A stretch of 51,661 bases of DNA from an uncultured Barnesiella sp. (GTDB lineage Bacteria > Bacteroidota > Bacteroidia > Bacteroidales > Barnesiellaceae_A), in assembly GCA_944321085.1 (NCBI GenBank), contig CALUJY010000014.1:1-51661 (forward strand). Reading direction: 5' to 3'. Positions 19,405-27,766 of the stretch are shown piece by piece. Both the position numbers and the translations under genes were made by a program. Numbering within the stretch: position 1 is the first letter of the stretch; each line of letters begins with the position of its first letter. The notes beneath the pieces were generated by a model. The model ran no database searches, was not told the origin of the DNA, and saw nothing but the letters and a program-made list of their open reading frames with translations.

Positions 19405-20586
19405 ATGAAAAAAACGACACGGTTTCCTCTTGGCGCTTTCGAAAAGATAGAGACGCCCTTTTATTACTACGATACCGACTTACTGCGTTACACGCTTGCC
19501 GCACTTACGGCAGCTTTGCCGCCGCAAGCTAAGGCACACTATGCTGTGAAGGCTAATATCAATCCTCGCATGATGAAGATAATAGCGGCGAGCGGTATGG
19601 GTGCCGATTGTGTGAGCGGAGGCGAGATTGCTGCTGCCATCGAGGCTGGCTTTCTTCCGCAAGATATCGTCTTTTCGGGCGTGGGAAAGAGCGACAAGGA
19701 GATACTTGCGGCATTGCGATGTGGTATAGGTTGCTTTAATGTGGAGTCGGTCGAGGAGCTCGACGTCATAGACCAACTTGCCGCCACTTGCGGCGTTACG
19801 GCTCCTGTGGCGTTGCGTCTGAATCCGCATATCGATGCACACACCCACAAATATATCACTACGGGATTGAGTGAAAACAAGTTCGGTATAGATATTACCG
19901 TTGCCGATAAGGCCATAGAGCGTGCGCTTGCTTTGCCTAACGTGCGCTTGCGAGGAGCTCATTTTCATATCGGTTCGCAAATTCTTACGCTCGAACCTTT
20001 CCGCCTTTTATGCCGTCGCATAGGTGAGTGGCTGCGGCAATGGCGAGCACGGGGCATTTTTATGGAATATATAAATGTGGGAGGCGGTTTGGGTATCGAT
20101 TACGATGCGCCCGATGAGCATCCTGTACCCGATTTTGCTGCTTATTTCGACGTGTTTGCCAATGAGCTTGCGTTGGATGAGGGGCAGACGCTCCATTTCG
20201 AGCCCGGTCGTTCGGTAGTGGCGCAGTGTGGCAGCCTTATTACGCGAGTGCTTTATGTAAAACAGGGGTTGAACAAGAAATTTGCCATTGTAGATGCCGG
20301 TATGAACGATTTGTTGCGTCCGGCTCTCTATCAAGCCCGCCATGAGATTGAGAACCTTACAGAGCCCTATGCACAGACCGATACCTACGATGTGGTAGGC
20401 CCTGTGTGTGAGTCGGCCGATGTCTTTGCAACCGATAAGGAGTTGCCCGCAGTTGTGCGTGGCAGTATGCTTGCCATTCGTTCGGCGGGTGCCTACGGCG
20501 AGACGATGGCATCGCGTTATAACAGCAGGGAGTTGCCCTGTGCCTATTTCTCCGACGACCTGTTGCCGGCCGGGCAGAAAATCTGA
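19405..20586 (+). CDS. lysA: Diaminopimelate decarboxylase
   Basis: 393 residues from this start, a PLP enzyme of the alanine-racemase fold that makes lysine from meso-diaminopimelate. The PLP lysine is K49 in YAVKAN. HFHIGSQI, the glycine-rich GGGLGIDY and the VGPVCESAD motif with the catalytic Cys are present. ATG 19405 was chosen; a GTG at 19369 would add 12 residues. The gene starts 37 bp after lysC, so the two form a lysine/peptidoglycan precursor operon. Confidence 0.94.
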   Translation: MKKTTRFPLGAFEKIETPFYYYDTDLLRYTLAALTAALPPQAKAHYAVKANINPRMMKIIAASGMGADCVSGGEIAAAIEAGFLPQDIVFSGVGKSDKEILAALRCGIGCFNVESVEELDVIDQLAATCGVTAPVALRLNPHIDAHTHKYITTGLSENKFGIDITVADKAIERALALPNVRLRGAHFHIGSQILTLEPFRLLCRRIGEWLRQWRARGIFMEYINVGGGLGIDYDAPDEHPVPDFAAYFDVFANELALDEGQTLHFEPGRSVVAQCGSLITRVLYVKQGLNKKFAIVDAGMNDLLRPALYQARHEIENLTEPYAQTDTYDVVGPVCESADVFATDKELPAVVRGSMLAIRSAGAYGETMASRYNSRELPCAYFSDDLLPAGQKI

Positions 20587-20626
20587 TGTAGAGTAGAAAA
20601 ATATATGTTAAACTTTGTGTAATCGC

Positions 20627-20657
20627 TTGCAAGTTTAATTGAATGATTATATCTTTG
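20627..20657 (+). promoter_or_regulatory. Promoter of the perR-like gene
   Basis: TTG (20627-20629), a 20-nt spacer and TATCTTTG (20650-20657) match the Bacteroidetes promoter consensus exactly. The predicted start is near 20664, just before the Per-box-like operator. Confidence 0.82.
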
Positions 20658-20671
20658 TACTGCAATTAAAA

Positions 20672-20686
20672 TTAAAATCATTCTAA
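20672..20686 (+). promoter_or_regulatory. Per/Fur-box-like operator
   Basis: TTAAAATCATTCTAA is a 7-1-7 inverted repeat with 6 of 7 paired positions. It closely resembles the Bacillus Per box (TTATAATnATTATAA). It overlaps the start of the transcript and ends 4 nt before the ATG of a Fur-family gene, so autoregulation is inferred. Confidence 0.65.
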
Positions 20687-20690
20687 ATAA

Positions 20691-21119
20691 ATGGACAAAC
20701 TGAGGTCACATATACAACAACGCTTGACAGAGCACGGCATAAAGCCGTCGTTGCAGCGTATTGCCGTCTTGGAATATCTTGTGACGCATGCTACGCATCC
20801 TACCGTCGATACGATTTTCAGCGACCTCTATCCCTCTATCCCTACGTTGTCGAAAGCAACGGTTTACAATACGCTGAAACTCTTGGTACAGTGCGGTGCC
20901 GTGAATATGATAACCATCGACGAAAAAAATGCGCGTTACGATGCCTGTACTACGCCGCACATGCACTTCCGTTGCCGTAAGTGCGGAGCTATCTTAGATA
21001 TAGAACAAGAGTTGCCGGTAACTTTGGGTTTACCCCGCGGCACGGTGGTGGAGAGTAGCCAGACTTACTGCTACGGCGTATGTGCCGAATGTAACAAGCA
21101 AGATATAACTTTACATTAA
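20691..21119 (+). CDS. Fur-family peroxide-type regulator
   Basis: 142 residues. A winged helix domain spans about 1-80 (LQRIAVLEYLVTHATHPTVDTIF, then LSKATVYNTLKLL). The C-terminal part has the metal-binding HMHFRCRKCGAILDIE and a second CAEC pair, the structural zinc site of PerR-type proteins. Its length and the adjacent rubrerythrin gene favour PerR over Fur. It has a strong promoter and a Per-box-like operator. Confidence 0.88.
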   Translation: MDKLRSHIQQRLTEHGIKPSLQRIAVLEYLVTHATHPTVDTIFSDLYPSIPTLSKATVYNTLKLLVQCGAVNMITIDEKNARYDACTTPHMHFRCRKCGAILDIEQELPVTLGLPRGTVVESSQTYCYGVCAECNKQDITLH

Positions 21120-21147
21120 TATATAACCATCTAAAAAAGGAAAGATT

Positions 21148-21693
21148 ATGAAATTCATTTGCACTGTTTGCGGTTATATCTACGAAGGTGATGCCGCTCC
21201 CGCAGAATGCCCCCAATGCCACGTTCCCGCTTCGAAATTCAAAGTATTGGAAGAGAATAACGGTATAGAGTTTGTTGCCGAACACCATATCGGTGATGGC
21301 GTTGTAGAAGACCAAGAGGTAATGGAGGGTCTGAAAGCTCACTTCGCCGGCGAATGCACCGAGGTAGGCATGTACCTTGCCATGAGCCGTCAGGCCGACC
21401 GCGAGGGCTATCCCGAAATTGCCGAGGCTTACAAACGTTTCGCATGGGAAGAAGCCGAGCATGCTGCCAAATTTGCCGAACTGCTGGGTGAAGTAGTATG
21501 GGATACGAAAAAGAACCTCGATGCCCGTATGCACGCAGAGAGTGGTGCTTGCGCCGATAAGCTGCGCATTGCCAAACGTGCCAAAGAGCTGGGTTACGAT
21601 GCTATCCACGACACCGTACACGAAATGGCTAAGGACGAGGCTCGTCACGGTAAAGCCTTTGAAGGCCTTTACAACCGCTATTTCAAGAAATAA
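21148..21693 (+). CDS. Reverse rubrerythrin (N-terminal rubredoxin domain)
   Basis: 181 residues. The rubredoxin iron site is at the N-terminus (C5, C8, C21, C24), and the ferritin-like di-iron domain follows with [17 protein letters not shown] and DEARHG. This order is the reverse of classical rubrerythrin and matches the enzymes described from clostridia that reduce hydrogen peroxide and oxygen with NADH. An AAAAAAGGAAAG Shine-Dalgarno-like stretch precedes the ATG. The gene lies 28 bp after the PerR-like gene and probably shares its promoter. Confidence 0.92.
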   Translation: MKFICTVCGYIYEGDAAPAECPQCHVPASKFKVLEENNGIEFVAEHHIGDGVVEDQEVMEGLKAHFAGECTEVGMYLAMSRQADREGYPEIAEAYKRFAWEEAEHAAKFAELLGEVVWDTKKNLDARMHAESGACADKLRIAKRAKELGYDAIHDTVHEMAKDEARHGKAFEGLYNRYFKK

Positions 21694-21721
21694 GCTGTAA
21701 ATAGCATTCCTGCAAAAATAT

Positions 21722-21759
21722 AGGGCTGCGAAGAGTCGTTAAGATTCTTTCGCAGCCCT
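21722..21759 (+). terminator. Terminator of the perR-rubrerythrin operon
   Basis: Perfect 11-bp arms (21722-21732 and 21749-21759) followed by a T-rich stretch, 29 bp after the rubrerythrin stop. The A-rich left side may also serve the convergent AraC-type gene. Confidence 0.8.
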
Positions 21760-21773
21760 TGTTTTATCGGAGA

Positions 21774-22334
21774 CTATATCTTGTCTAAGGGCAGGCGGTT
21801 GTGGCGGCTCTGCCTGAATGCGGTAGGGGTCATCCCCGTTACACGCTTGAATTGTGTACTGAGGTGTGCTGCACTCGAATACCCCATGCGGTAGGCAATC
21901 TCGTTTAGTGTGAGTTCATCGTATGCCAATAGCTCTTTGACGCGCTCTATCTTCTGTGCAATATAGAATTTCTCTACCGTTGTGCCGTGAATGGTAGAGA
22001 ATAGTTCGGCTGCTGTGTCGTAGTCCATGCCTAACTTGTCGGCAATGTAGTCCGAAAGATTTATCCGTTGCTTTGTGTCGCTATAATGCACCAGCTCTAT
22101 GATAGTTACGCGAACTTGCTCGGCGAGGCGGTGTCGGCGGTCGTCTATCAGTTCAAACCCTAAGACACGCAATTCCTCTGCTATTGTCGGTAACAAGGCC
22201 TCGGGTAGTTCCTGTGCAAGGACTGCTTCGCCTAACGTCACATGCTCAATGTCCAAACCGTGCTGCTCTAACAACGATTGTACGGCCATGATGCAGCGGT
22301 TGCATACCATGTTTTTGATGTATAGTCTCTTCAT
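21774..22334 (-). CDS. AraC-family regulator with an N-terminal HMA-like metal-binding domain
   Basis: 186 residues. Residues 1-65 resemble a heavy-metal-associated (HMA) domain with the CxxC pair C11 and C14 (MVCNRC). Residues about 85-180 form an AraC-type double helix-turn-helix, with ERVKELLAYDELTLNEIAYRMGYSSAAHLSTQFKRVTG typical of the second helix-turn-helix region. This architecture recurs in Bacteroidetes. A copper or other thiophilic metal as ligand is inferred from the CxxC only. No metal pump is adjacent in the window. Confidence 0.85.
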   Translation of the reverse strand: MKRLYIKNMVCNRCIMAVQSLLEQHGLDIEHVTLGEAVLAQELPEALLPTIAEELRVLGFELIDDRRHRLAEQVRVTIIELVHYSDTKQRINLSDYIADKLGMDYDTAAELFSTIHGTTVEKFYIAQKIERVKELLAYDELTLNEIAYRMGYSSAAHLSTQFKRVTGMTPTAFRQSRHNRLPLDKI

Positions 22335-22512
22335 ATAGGCTGGATAATGGAAAGCGTCGGAAGAAGCATATAACTGTGAGGCTTGCTTTATCGGCTGTAC
22401 TTCGGTGTCTCGATAGGCTTATTTTGTTTTGTGTGCAAATAAAATCTTGCGCAGGGTTGGAAATGCGAGGTTCAGGACAATATATGTACAGCGCAGTAGG
22501 AATATAAAACAG

Positions 22513-22558
22513 ACCGCCATCCCGCGTGTCGGGAGAGACTTCGCGGGATAGAGGCGGT
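22513..22558. terminator. Hairpin terminator between the AraC-type and FGE-like genes
   Basis: Two stacked stems, ACCGCC/GGCGGT (22513-22518, 22553-22558) and ATCCCGCG/CGCGGGAT (22519-22526, 22542-22549), lie 33 bp beyond the FGE-like stop (minus strand). A-rich sequence to the left gives a U-run in that transcript. Confidence 0.7.
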
Positions 22559-22591
22559 GTGTAGTATCAGATATTTCAGCAAGAGAGACGA

Positions 22592-23434
22592 TTACGGCTC
22601 GATAGCTAAGCGGAAGCCTATAAAGGCATCTTTATAGTCGGTAGGAGCAAACGACCGTACGCTGGTGCGGCAGTCGCTGGCAGCCGATATGTAACCGCCG
22701 CCGCGGAAGATTTGTTGGTCGGAACTTCCACCTTTCGGGTCGGTCTGTGCGGCAGATGAGTAAGGAGCATATTCGTCTTCGCATATCTCATATACGTTGC
22801 CGCTCATGTCGTAGAGCCCTATTTCGTTAGGAGCTTTTGCTGCAACGGCATGCGGTTCACTGCTATCGGCCGATGTCCATGCTACGGCAGCAAGGTCGTT
22901 GCTACCGCTATACTTGGTACTCTTGCTCTCCATTGCGCCGCGGGCTGCATATTCCCATTCGGCCTCGGTCGGGAGACGGAAGGTGTAGCCTGTCTTTTTC
23001 GACAACAGTTTCACAAACTCGTGGCACTCGTATATGTTGATGTTGGTCACCGGCAGATTGGCACCCTTTGTTATCGACGGGTTGTAGCCCATGATAGCTT
23101 CCCATAAGGCTTGTGTACACTCTGTGGCAGCTATGTAATAAGGCGAGAGGGTCACTTCGTGTACCGGTTTCTCGTCGGCTGCGGCATCGGAACCTTGCTC
23201 GGGAGTAGCACCCATCATAAATGTACCGCCGGGGATATATACTACGTCGATGACTACGCCATCGGTAACGGGTATCGATAATTGTTCTATGCCGTTACCT
23301 GCTATTGCGGCAGAATCGGTTGTGACTGTGATAGTTGAATCGGGAACAGCAACGGCCGTTTCTTGTGCCGTAGCAAAAACGGCGCAGGCGATTAACGACG
23401 TTGCGCAACAGAAAATCCTAAATTTAGTTGTCAT
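22592..23434 (-). CDS. Secreted formylglycine-generating-enzyme-like (SUMF1-fold) protein
   Basis: 280 residues. A signal peptide (about 1-23) precedes a SUMF1/FGE-sulfatase-type domain: VVYIPGGTFMMGATPEQG, then EKPVHEVTLSPYYIAATECTQ, then RLPTEAEWEYAARG, and a closing FRGGGYIS and IGFRLA. The two-cysteine active site of true FGE is not evident, so a structural or gliding-type (GldJ/K-like) function is as likely as sulfatase activation. The gene's promoter lies in a repeat element shared with the YdeI-like gene 10 kb away. Confidence 0.82.
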   Translation of the reverse strand: MTTKFRIFCCATSLIACAVFATAQETAVAVPDSTITVTTDSAAIAGNGIEQLSIPVTDGVVIDVVYIPGGTFMMGATPEQGSDAAADEKPVHEVTLSPYYIAATECTQALWEAIMGYNPSITKGANLPVTNINIYECHEFVKLLSKKTGYTFRLPTEAEWEYAARGAMESKSTKYSGSNDLAAVAWTSADSSEPHAVAAKAPNEIGLYDMSGNVYEICEDEYAPYSSAAQTDPKGGSSDQQIFRGGGYISAASDCRTSVRSFAPTDYKDAFIGFRLAIEP

Positions 23435-23489
23435 AATATTGTTTGTTAAAAAATAATGTTTCGTTGTTTTTGTAATAGCATTATATCAT

Positions 23490-23590
23490 CATAGTGCAAA
23501 TATAGTGAAAGGTGAGAGCTGAGGCAAATGAAAACGGAGATTTCAAATATGACTCAGCCGAACCGCCTCCTATATTCTACAAATATAGGC
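23490..23590 (-). repeat. Promoter-bearing dispersed repeat, copy A
   Basis: This block closely resembles 33672-33770. Shared parts include gcgaaAGGcGAG-like, GCCGAaCCGC.TCCTAT-like and two CAAAkATA boxes 83 bp apart (23497 and 23580). The first box read on the minus strand is TATATTTG with TTG at 23525-23527 and a 20-nt spacer, a full promoter for the FGE-like gene. A partial second unit starts at the right end (AAATATAGGCAAAGCTGAGGG). The remainder of the 23435-24003 gap shows only AT-rich sequence with no gene I can support. Confidence 0.7.
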
Positions 23591-24003
23591 AAAGCTGAGG
23601 GTAAAAGAAATATCTCCGCTTAATTTTTTTGCAGAATTCACGCCAGTGCTATTTGAATATAATGAAAAAACGGTAGAAAAAGAAAATTCGTTTTAGATTC
23701 TTGCTGTGTTGTTTTCTGATTATGCAAGAGATACTCATGTCGTAATCCCGGTAACGGAAAGGAAATGCCTTATACCGGCAAATATTTGATACGTAGAACA
23801 ATAGATGCCTTATGACACCAATTGTTACCACCTCTTTGTAGATATGGAAGCCGATTGTATTTGTATCCTTGGGTTAATTACGTGCAGCGGCAGGTTGCCC
23901 GCAAAATCCTACGATTTTCTCTTTTCAAAATCTTAAAGGTGCAAACTTTGTTATTATGCAATAAATATATAAATTCGCCCTGCAAATTACGATATAAAAA
24001 AAT

Positions 24004-24627
24004 ATGAGCAAGACACTATTTACAATATGGCGGCATACGTTGGCCGCGCTTTTTTGTGTGCTGGCAACTACGGCAGCAGCACAGTCACTCCCCGATGGTA
24101 ATACAACCTCGGGTATTACCACATCGGAGAAACCCATTGATACTTTTGTGGCAGAAACATCATTGCGTCCCGTTCGTCCTATCGCATTCGGTGCAGAGAT
24201 AGGTACCAATATCGACCTCTCGGGCACGGAAAGCACTTGTTTCGATATAGATGTGTATGCAGGCTATCGCAAGGGGATGATACAATGTGCAGGTGTGGGT
24301 GTCGGCATACACCCCTCGTTTGCTCATAAGCGGCTGTTTATTCCTGTTTATGCCTTATTCCGTTGCAACTTCAAGCCCGGCAAGTCGCTTTGCTTTTTCG
24401 ATCTGAAAGCCGGTATGTCTATCAACGAACTTACACCCGATGTGCATAATACGGGCGCATACGCCTCGGGCGGCATAGGTTTTAATCTTGCGGCCTCGCG
24501 ACAGTTTAGTACCTATGCTATCATAGGGTATAGCTTCACACAGATAACACCTTTTGCCGATGGTGAGACGATGCGCAACGAGCATGCACTTCACGCAGTC
24601 TCTATCCGAATAGGTATAACATTCTGA
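24004..24627 (+). CDS. Predicted outer-membrane beta-barrel protein
   Basis: 207 residues. A signal peptide ends near TTAAAQS (about residue 27). The rest is rich in amphipathic strands (FDIDVYAGYRKGMIQCAGVGVGIHP, then a final strand VSIRIGITF ending in Phe), the usual sign of an outer-membrane barrel. No specific family is recognised and the ligand is unknown. It is 16 bp before plsC, which may be cotranscribed. Confidence 0.65.
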   Translation: MSKTLFTIWRHTLAALFCVLATTAAAQSLPDGNTTSGITTSEKPIDTFVAETSLRPVRPIAFGAEIGTNIDLSGTESTCFDIDVYAGYRKGMIQCAGVGVGIHPSFAHKRLFIPVYALFRCNFKPGKSLCFFDLKAGMSINELTPDVHNTGAYASGGIGFNLAASRQFSTYAIIGYSFTQITPFADGETMRNEHALHAVSIRIGITF

Positions 24628-24643
24628 CCAATATCTTTTTGCC

Positions 24644-25378
24644 ATGCGTTACATATATTTCGTTTATCAATGGCTTATAGCAGTGCCTATTCTAGTGGTA
24701 ATCACTATTCTGACAGCACTCATAACTATGGCAGGATGCGCCATAGGCAATCGTGATTGGTGGGGCTTCTATCCGCCCATGTTTTGGGCACGATGCTTCT
24801 GTGTATTGCTCTTTATACGCACCGAGATACGCGGGCGCGAGAACATAGACAAAAATACCTCGTATGTTTTTGTGGCGAATCACCAAGGAGCTTTCGATAT
24901 ATTCCTGATATACGGTTACCTCGGGCACAACTTCAAGTGGATGATGAAGAAACAGTTGCAAAGCATCCCCTTTGTAGGTGCAGCTTGTGTAGCCGCAGGG
25001 CATATCATGGTAGATAAGTCGACCCCGGCAAAGCTCAAACACACCATGCGTCTTGCCGAGCAGACCTTGCAAGGCGGTATGTCGCTCGTCGTATTTCCCG
25101 AGGGTACACGCTGTCAGGATGGCCGGTTACACCCCTTCAAACGCGGTGCATTCCTGCTCGCCGAGGAATTTTCGCTCCCCGTAGTACCCCTCTCTATCGA
25201 TGGTTCGTTCCACTTGCTGCCTCGTGGCGGCATGAATGTACATCCCGGGAAGGTGACGCTAACGATACACAAACCCATTATGCCGCCGGCCTCAGGAAAG
25301 TACGATATGGAGACACTTATGCGCCTCTCTTACAATAGCGTGGCGTCGGCACTCCCCGGAGAGAGCCCCTTGGCATAG
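24644..25378 (+). CDS. plsC: 1-acyl-sn-glycerol-3-phosphate acyltransferase
   Basis: 244 residues. It acylates lysophosphatidic acid to phosphatidic acid at the inner membrane. The catalytic NHQGAFD (79-85, His80 and Asp85 of HxxxxD) and the FPEGTR motif (151-156) are present, with an N-terminal membrane segment (about 8-33). It is followed by two tRNA genes. Confidence 0.92.
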   Translation: MRYIYFVYQWLIAVPILVVITILTALITMAGCAIGNRDWWGFYPPMFWARCFCVLLFIRTEIRGRENIDKNTSYVFVANHQGAFDIFLIYGYLGHNFKWMMKKQLQSIPFVGAACVAAGHIMVDKSTPAKLKHTMRLAEQTLQGGMSLVVFPEGTRCQDGRLHPFKRGAFLLAEEFSLPVVPLSIDGSFHLLPRGGMNVHPGKVTLTIHKPIMPPASGKYDMETLMRLSYNSVASALPGESPLA

Positions 25379-25528
25379 CTGTTATAAGCCTTGCAGAAAG
25401 CTGTTTTAGCACAATGTCGAGGCGAGGAAATGAAGTTGTGAATAAATATTAATAATATAATTTTTATAACGCAGTGCGATACAAGTAAAAGAAAAAGCTG
25501 TAAATTTGCACTCCGTAAACGAAAAGCT

Positions 25529-25599
25529 TGTCCGGTGGTGTAATGGTAGCACTTCGGATTCTGGTTCCGCCTGTGAGGGTTCGAGTCCTTCCCGGACAA
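25529..25599 (+). tRNA. tRNA-Gln (CTG anticodon)
   Basis: 71 nt. The seven-base acceptor stem TGTCCGG/CCGGACA is perfect, the anticodon loop is TTCTGGT (anticodon CUG) and the T arm is GAGGG-TTCGAGT-CCTTC. A TAAATTTG -7 element lies at 25501-25508 just upstream. Confidence 0.93.
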
Positions 25600-25667
25600 C
25601 AAGTTTGAAAGAATTAGACTAAAAACATTCCATACGGTCGCATAGAGATGCGATACAAGATGGAATA

Positions 25668-25753
<86 letters not shown>

Positions 25754-25799
25754 AATAAAGGGTGTAAATCAAGTAATTACGAGATTTACACCCTTTATT
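25754..25799 (+). terminator. Terminator after the tRNA-Gln/tRNA-Ser pair
   Basis: Perfect 17-bp arms (25754-25770 and 25783-25799) begin 2 nt beyond the tRNA-Ser discriminator base. AT-rich ends allow termination. Confidence 0.85.
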
Positions 25800-25853
25800 A
25801 CACCCAAGAATATAAGGCTGACTGTACGGAATTAAGAGTAATGTTTTACAAGA

Positions 25854-26618
25854 CTAATTATTCAAAGATAAAACATATATCTGCTTTTCTGAATCATTGC
25901 AGAAATCATCTTCTTTAAAACTTCCGAATTTATGGATGATATTAAATCCAGAACACTTTAAATAGAAGTCCAATTCTTGCGGGAAGAACATCCGCATATC
26001 TAAGTTTTGGATTGAATGAAATACACCATCTATATAATAATGCCACCTTATACGATTGATTTGAGTTGCGTTTTCATAACACATTGTTTGCTTTATCACG
26101 ACTTTCCGTCCGTCATCAGTGGTATATTCAGCCGTTGTTTCTTTCTTTTTTTCTCCGTGAACAATATATCGAATATTAGGGTTGAAGCAATCCAATAGAA
26201 AAACTCCGTTTCTGCGGAGATGTTTCTTAACCATTTCTAAAACCTTAAACAAATCTTCGTTTTTATATAAATGATGAATGGAATTAAAAGGAATGAAAAT
26301 AAAGTCGAACTTCTTTCCTAAATCCAATGTCCTTATATCTTCTTTCACAAAATCTATTGACAGATGTTCTTTTTCTGCTTTTGCAATTGCTTGATTAAGC
26401 ATAGAAGTGGTATAATCAACACCAGTTATATTATATCCTTCTTTTGCAATAGGTATTGTCAAACGTCCTGTACCACAACAAAGTTCAAGAATTCTTGCTT
26501 CTTTATCCTTGGGTAACCACTTCTTGTAAAATTCCAAATCATCTAGGAATGTGTTTAACCCGTCATAAATGGCAGCATCATATATTAAGTCTCCAACTAT
26601 ATAATTTTTATCCATCAT
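25854..26618 (-). CDS. Class I SAM-dependent methyltransferase
   Basis: 254 residues from Met 26618. The SAM-binding motif ELCCGTGR (45-52), the acidic residue in TGVDYT and IPFNSIHHL after motif IV fit the UbiE/Methyltransf_25 type. The substrate is unknown. An upstream Met at 26657 would add 13 residues that do not look like the family. The gene is far more AT-rich than the core genes left of tRNA-Ser, suggesting acquisition. It overlaps the region next to the glycosylase-like gene. Confidence 0.8.
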   Translation of the reverse strand: MMDKNYIVGDLIYDAAIYDGLNTFLDDLEFYKKWLPKDKEARILELCCGTGRLTIPIAKEGYNITGVDYTTSMLNQAIAKAEKEHLSIDFVKEDIRTLDLGKKFDFIFIPFNSIHHLYKNEDLFKVLEMVKKHLRRNGVFLLDCFNPNIRYIVHGEKKKETTAEYTTDDGRKVVIKQTMCYENATQINRIRWHYYIDGVFHSIQNLDMRMFFPQELDFYLKCSGFNIIHKFGSFKEDDFCNDSEKQIYVLSLNN

Positions 26619-26657
26619 CAAATATTTATTATCAGTTTGATAATTACACAAAAGCAT

Positions 26658-27251
26658 TTAATTGATTATATTCAACATTGTTGTGATATCTTCTGTTATC
26701 ATATTAACTTTTGATTTTTCAATTAAAAGATTTCCTCCAGTCATAATGTAAGATGGTATTATTCTCATTTCCTTATAATAAATTTTAGAATTTCGTAATT
26801 TATAGGTGGAAACCGAAGGTATTATATTCTTTCCTTGTTGTTTTTTTGCAATCATATTAAATACTTTCTTTGAAACATCCCCCATAAGCATAATGACTTT
26901 TATATTAGGAAATAAAGATAATTCCGTTTCAAGATAAGGCAAACTATTTTCTATGTATCTTTTCTCTATTGAGTATTCTGTTTTTGGAGTTTTAACTGCA
27001 TTGGTGATATAGATTCCTGCTTGTAAAATATCATCTATAGAAAAGAATTCACTTCCTGCTTTTTGAAAAAGGGAAATAGCTGTTTTCACATAATCAGCAT
27101 TGGAGCTTCCATAAAAATCATGTAAAGGATTAGCTGGTACAACCTCATTTATCATGATTGCCTTAATCGTAAACGGATCAATTTCAATATCATTTAGATA
27201 TATGCTATTTGTAGTACCATATTTAGTTTCAATTTCTTTTTTTACATTCAT
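26658..27251 (-). CDS. Uracil-DNA glycosylase-superfamily-like protein
   Basis: 197 residues. Features of the uracil-DNA glycosylase fold are visible: an early KAIMINEVVPANP stretch, GIYITNAVKTPK in the middle, VIMLMGDVSKKVF, and RIIPSYIMTGGNLL near the end, in the order expected for a small divergent member. The canonical GQDPYH motif is absent, so base excision is not certain. AT-rich accessory gene; no SOS box was looked for successfully. Confidence 0.6.
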   Translation of the reverse strand: MNVKKEIETKYGTTNSIYLNDIEIDPFTIKAIMINEVVPANPLHDFYGSSNADYVKTAISLFQKAGSEFFSIDDILQAGIYITNAVKTPKTEYSIEKRYIENSLPYLETELSLFPNIKVIMLMGDVSKKVFNMIAKKQQGKNIIPSVSTYKLRNSKIYYKEMRIIPSYIMTGGNLLIEKSKVNMITEDITTMLNIIN

Positions 27252-27308
27252 ATTCTACTCTTTTAAAATGTTGGTTGTTACTTTTGATATAACGGGAAAG
27301 TGTATTTA

Positions 27309-27704
27309 TCATTTCCGTTCACATTTTAGTCTCAAATCTGATACGTATTGTTTTTGTCGTTTTTTCAGATACCATTTTGCAAATGGGTATAACCACCATT
27401 TCTTTAGACGCACTGATTCTGTGAACTGTATTTCAGTACCTTTCCCTGTTTGGGTAAAATATCCAATCCATTCTCCTGATAAGTTTTCATTATCCATGAG
27501 AAAAGAATATTTCATTAACGGCTCAACAACTGTGATGGTAAAATGGGTCTCATATCCATCTTTACTCGTTTCCTTAAAATGCTTTTCATCGAAAACTTCA
27601 ATAGATATAATATCGCTTCTCCACGAAAAGTCATGAAGTGAGGTTACTACATGCCATACAGTAGCCAAATCTGCCTGTATTGATGATTTGATAGTTGATT
27701 TCAT
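27309..27704 (-). CDS. SRPBCC-family (START-like) protein
   Basis: 131 residues. The opening KSTIKSSIQADLATVWHVVTSLHDFSWRSD and the GTEIQFTESVRLK strand fit the polyketide-cyclase/dehydrase-type SRPBCC fold, a hydrophobic ligand pocket. No ligand or partner can be named. It belongs to the AT-rich accessory block. Confidence 0.7.
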   Translation of the reverse strand: MKSTIKSSIQADLATVWHVVTSLHDFSWRSDIISIEVFDEKHFKETSKDGYETHFTITVVEPLMKYSFLMDNENLSGEWIGYFTQTGKGTEIQFTESVRLKKWWLYPFAKWYLKKRQKQYVSDLRLKCERK

Positions 27705-27766
27705 TATAGGTTATCACAATTTGTCTCACTGTTTCAGTCTCTGAAAATATCTTTGCTTAAACGTTA

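Noticed and set aside
23649..24007. 60-residue frames in the gap before the barrel protein
   Set aside because: AT-rich, no recognisable protein and no promoter or Shine-Dalgarno support.
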